Assembly: GCA_012932295.1 (NCBI GenBank)
Contig: JAAONU010000011.1
Coordinates: forward strand, 41,914,352-41,978,351
Origin: Cyclina sinensis
Lineage: Eukaryota > Mollusca > Bivalvia > Venerida > Veneridae
Length of the DNA stretch: 64,000 bases
Direction of reading: 5' to 3'
Position 1 is the first letter of the stretch; every line of letters begins with the position of its first letter. The position numbers and the translations under genes are program-made. Shown here one piece after another: positions 60,101-64,000 of the stretch. The notes under the pieces were generated by a model. The model saw only the letters and a list, made by a program, of their open reading frames with translations, did not search any database and was not told the origin of the DNA.

Positions 60101-63100
60101 ATTACATTAAGCGATTTAATCAATATTCTCAAAACTTAGAAACTTTGCTTGTGTTGTATACTGCCGAAGTCTTCATCAACAATTTGTTTCGTGTCCTAAA
60201 GTAGAAAGTGAGACTTTAATTATGAAAAAAACATTATGAATAAATCTCGAAAACTTCAGGCAATCTCACATACCTGTAAACCAGCAGAAATTTATTGGAG
60301 CAAGCCAAGCTTTAGATACATCAATTAGATGTAACTTTTACCTTGTACTTAATTAGTGATGACCAAACTTTTATCTTGTAAGTCCCTTCTTTGAAGAGTT
60401 TTGAAGGAAAACAAATACGGTAACATTCAGTTAATCAGATTTTAAAAGTATAATTTGATTTTGGAAATACTATTATATTCGCTTCATAATCTTTTAAAAG
60501 CAAACTTTACAACTGATCAATATTATTAACATCTTTAGAATTCTAATAGCTGCTCTTCTTAAAATATACACAAATTTGGTTCAATATTTATCGTCTGTCT
60601 CAATGTTCTTGAAATGTTATCGAATAAGTATAACTTTTCACCATTTATTCAATGCTGCTAGGTTATATCACATTCGTATCAAATCATATACGTAACAGTG
60701 TTTTTAACGAAAAATGATCACATTCGTTATAGGTAAAATATGTTGCAAATGTGTGTGTCCGAAATGGAAGTTGACATTAGAAGCACATATGTAACAGGTT
60801 GAGTTATTGACTGACAATGTTTAATTAGTTAATAGCTATAGGAACATCATTATATATCTGTCATTAGTACTACTGCTAGTTATCATCACCATCATCGTAA
60901 TTACTTCTTACAACCACTGGGCCAGCTGTATCAGTATAGTCACATAGATGTACCCAGTTGCCGAAGTTGCTGGTTCGAATCCGGGTGGTTACAAATCCTT
61001 ACAAATGTCTTTCTTTAGCCATCCACAGCTTTTTTCAATAACCATCAGAAACGCGCACTCGTTCTTAAAGCAGGTATATAATAATGTTCCTATTACTATT
61101 TATTGTCAGTCAAGACCTCAACGCGTTACATATGTGCTTCTTATGTCAACCCCCATTTCGGACAAACGCATTTGTAAATTATTTTACCTGTTATGAATGT
61201 GACCACATTCGTAAAAATCTGATACAAATATGATTTGTTACGAATGTGGTCTAACCCTGCCTCCTCAAAGACATAGCTAGTGTTTTATGGATATTTTCTG
61301 TTATTACTCTGGCTGAATTTGCATGAATTTTCTCTATTATAATTAATATTTCACTTTAAAACTACATGCGTAGGATGTTTGCTAATAAACAATATTGCTT
61401 CTGTCTGTTTTATGTAAATGCGTATATGTTTGCCTTTCGTGAATCAAGCGAAATGTCACGTAACAGATCTAAAAGAAATATTTGCACGATAGGTTATGAA
61501 GCCGAAAAGATATAATTACATATTCTGCTCTACTAACGAGACAGTAACGAAGACAGCTAGCCTTTTGAAATAATCTCACTGTAAGATAGCTAGCAAATGT
61601 TTCCAAACAAACGTAAAACTGTTTTCATCCGGTGTTACAGAATAACAGTTTTAACATAAGCAATTTACCGTCTGAAATAACTCGATTTTATATGAAGCCG
61701 ATAAGTAATAATTACCTATTCTGCTCCACTTACGAGACAGTAACGAAGACAGCTACGCTTTTGAAATAATCTGCATAAACTCTCACTGTAAGATAGCTTT
61801 CCAAGCAGACATAAAACTTTTTTAACAGATATAAAAGATAACTACAACACAAAACAAATATCGGCGATTTTAAGTGGAAACAAAAGGAAACAATCAAGTT
61901 AAGAAAATTTCGTATTCATATTCATTCTCCTATACAGTTATTTGCTACAAACTTGAAAGTTTCAAAAGCCCTTATAACAAGTATTCTCAATCACTTTCAA
62001 TGTTTTAAGACTTTTTCAAACAAGTACAGGAGCATTTTTTCCTACAGCCCACTTTTTCTTACAAGTAGTTTTGACATTAATTTTGTAGTAGAAGTGTCCT
62101 GATTTCCATCAAACATTATTATTAGGTCTAGAAAACTATTGATCTATACATTTATATATCCTATCATTCAACAAAAGAACCTACTTAGACAAAATGATTG
62201 CAGTTAATGATAGCGATCTTGTTGCCTAGAATGATTTTATTTGGTAATAAACATACAGAGCACAATAAGTTAGTCTAATGTATGTATGAATATCAAGAAA
62301 AACAGAAAAGTTAATATGTTATATATATTAGGATGCTATGCCTTGTCTGTTTTATCCGGCTTATGTAATAGAAAAAGACTTTTTCATAGTAAGAGTGAAA
62401 TACTAAAGTTGGAAAAGATAAAATTAAAGGATTTTTGTTTGTTGCTTTTGGAATAGCCAAATTTATCGTATTGACAAAGGAAAACATCGCGGTTGAAAAT
62501 GAGGAGCGATACATTTCTTATAAAAACTGTAGGCGTTCACGGTTTGATATCGACAAATTGCGAGGATGTTTCGGAAATTTCAGAGACTTTATTACTCAAA
62601 ACATATGTGTTGGCGAAATACATAAAACAGATTTACTTCTTACAAGACAGTTAATCAATTCATTTGTCTTAACTCTCATGTTTTATAGCGCACAATTTTG
62701 TGGCTTAAATTTCAAAAATACTCTACGCACCATAAATGGAATCAAACAAAAATAAAACAGTGGCATTTTCATTTTGCCAAACTATTACCCAGATATACAT
62801 GATAGGTGAGGCCCAATAAGCTTCCTTTGTCCATGAAATTCCAAAGGATAGCTGACTTCATATAGTAATGAATTCTCATTGTATGAAATCTTAATCCTAT
62901 TCAATTGATGTCACTCTGCGAAGAACAGTCAAAACTTGTACCTGTGGATAAGATCGGAAGATTTTCTCTTCGCCTGTAAAAAAGGTGAGCACAACCATCT
63001 TATGCAGCTACCCATTCCTCGCATAATTAACGCTTGACAAATACAAGTTGGTTGTCCTGATTACTTTCGAGCAAAACAATAATTTTAGTTTATATCGATA

Positions 63101-64000
63101 GGCAAACGAATTTTTGCAACTTCATTTTATCCAGCTCGATGACTTTTTTCTTGATTTCAAACAGTACTCGGACTGAAATTATGAGATATGCGGAAAATAT
63201 GTGCGAATCACATCCCTGAATATCTTACTTGTTTAATAAGCTTATGGCGCATTTACATGAATCATACGATAGTGTACGAGTTCATTTAATTTCGAAAAAG
63301 CATCTGGTCGTTGAAAAATTATTGCAAGACGAATATGGCATTTGTTGTCTATGGAGTAAAACATGTCAATGATATCATCTTTTTTTCGTTTTGGGTGATG
63401 AACGTGGACAAAAAAGAAAAGTAAGTAACCGAATCATGGCCATTAAAAATATGTGAAATGACCAACTATTGCAAAACTATTACTCGCCAGACCTGGTTGC
63501 CTGTGACTATCTTCTCTCCTTGAAAGTGAAAACACGCCTCTCTGGAAAAAGATTTCCCTTGCTCTGGTTAGTTTATAATTACCAACTCTATTTTGGTTTG
63601 TCGCTAGGGAGATTCTCCGGCTTTATAGCCTGATTTATTTTGCGTAATATCATCAATTTCTCTTAATGATATTAAGGATTGAGGTTAAAATGTATTCTCT
63701 CATGTTTTTGTCGTACCAAATTATTTTTTTATAAGCGTGGGATGTCCGGTTATGTTACAAACAGTTGACAAAGCCCTTGCGTTTGTAAACACACACCACG
63801 TGTTTCTCAGTTTTAAACAGCTATAGCGAAATGCCACTGATCTTGTCTAAAAACCTGAAAATACACTTTCTGATAAATTATAAGTGAAGTTTTAAGACTG
63901 CAAATATTCATATTTTATTATCATTTTTTATTACAGTTGTAATAAAGTTCTTTGTTTTTTGTGATGTTTTCTGATCACAAGATAGTAAGTACAATTTCTG
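57190..64000. repeat. Segmental tandem duplication, copy 3 (runs off the window)
   Basis: Fullest version over the 59.1-62.1 kb interval, where copies 1 and 2 each have deletions. It lacks both copy 1 insertions and the copy 2 insertion, so it serves as an empty-site control. It has lost about 1 kb corresponding to copy 1 38400-39400 (junction near 58370). It also has an internal tandem duplication of about 205 bp (first unit about 61487-61600, second about 61690-61800, both with GAGACAGTAACGAAGACAGC). No gene recognised. Confidence 0.85.
60656..61260. mobile_element. Element with ~200 bp TIRs and a tRNA-like core
   Basis: The left arm (from about 60658) reads AGGTTATATCACATTCGTA, then GTCCGAAATGG, AGAAGCACATATGTAAC and TTGACTGACAAT. 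The right arm (about 61060-61256) contains the reverse complement of all of these in mirrored order, with scattered changes. At the outer right end GACCACATTCGTAA and TTACGAATGTGGTC form a 14 bp palindrome with a 26-base spacer. The core (about 60920-60993) has GGCCAGCTG...GCTGGTTCGAATCCGGG, a tRNA-like A/B box pair. Non-autonomous. The core may be a SINE that landed inside, or part of the element. Confidence 0.75.

Overview
The window is AT-rich animal nuclear DNA, most likely from a bivalve mollusc. The evidence is a spliced eukaryotic gene with GT-AG introns, tRNA-headed SINEs and dispersed repeats of the kind I know from clam, mussel and oyster assemblies, several minisatellite arrays, and small DNA transposons with clean target-site duplications. 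The taxon is inferred from sequence character, not from a search. A 100-N run at 4856-4955 marks an assembly gap.

Region 1 (1-4855) holds the only confidently recognised host gene: the 3' half of DTL/CDT2, the substrate receptor of the CRL4 ubiquitin ligase, on the minus strand. Three exons are visible: 3916-3775 (last WD40 blade), 3089-2075 (disordered tail rich in CDK sites) and 1718-1656 (a 20-residue terminal exon with a PCNA-binding PIP box). The large exon is one base short in a homopolymer. Exon phases and the downstream exon show where the frame should run. A hAT-type MITE (695-1344) lies just past the gene's 3' end. The upstream WD40 exons are not seen.

Region 2 (4956-36000) has no gene I can support. 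It holds three tRNA-derived SINEs (5011, 13628, 29735), a TTAA-flanked MITE (7990-8423), a ~600 bp element with 9 bp target duplications (9427-10025; second copy at 53776-54349), minisatellites at 10088, 14717, 18836, 24165 and 27955, a TIR element built around three 145 bp repeats (16483-17223), a dispersed bivalve-type repeat at 21012, and a decayed Tc1/mariner transposase (22102-22418).

Region 3 (36000-64000) starts with a possible small secreted-peptide gene that has lost its start codon (36264-36518). It then consists of three diverged tandem copies of a large segment (about 36.8-47.2, 47.4-55.4 and 57.2 to the window end). Each copy carries private insertions and deletions, so the others serve as empty-site controls. 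Copy 1 holds a foldback-like element (39712-40641) and a 2.17 kb non-autonomous LTR element (42040-44212). The LTR element encodes an unusual protein with tandem CCHC zinc knuckles at its N-terminus followed by a long coiled coil, and no capsid, protease or reverse transcriptase. Copy 2 holds the 9 bp-duplication element. Ahead of copy 3 lies a broken reverse-transcriptase fragment. Copies 2 and 3 also share a long-TIR element with a tRNA-like core.

Apart from DTL there is no operon-like or functional gene grouping. The value of the window lies in the DTL tail and in the comparative record of insertions, above all the zinc-knuckle/coiled-coil LTR element.
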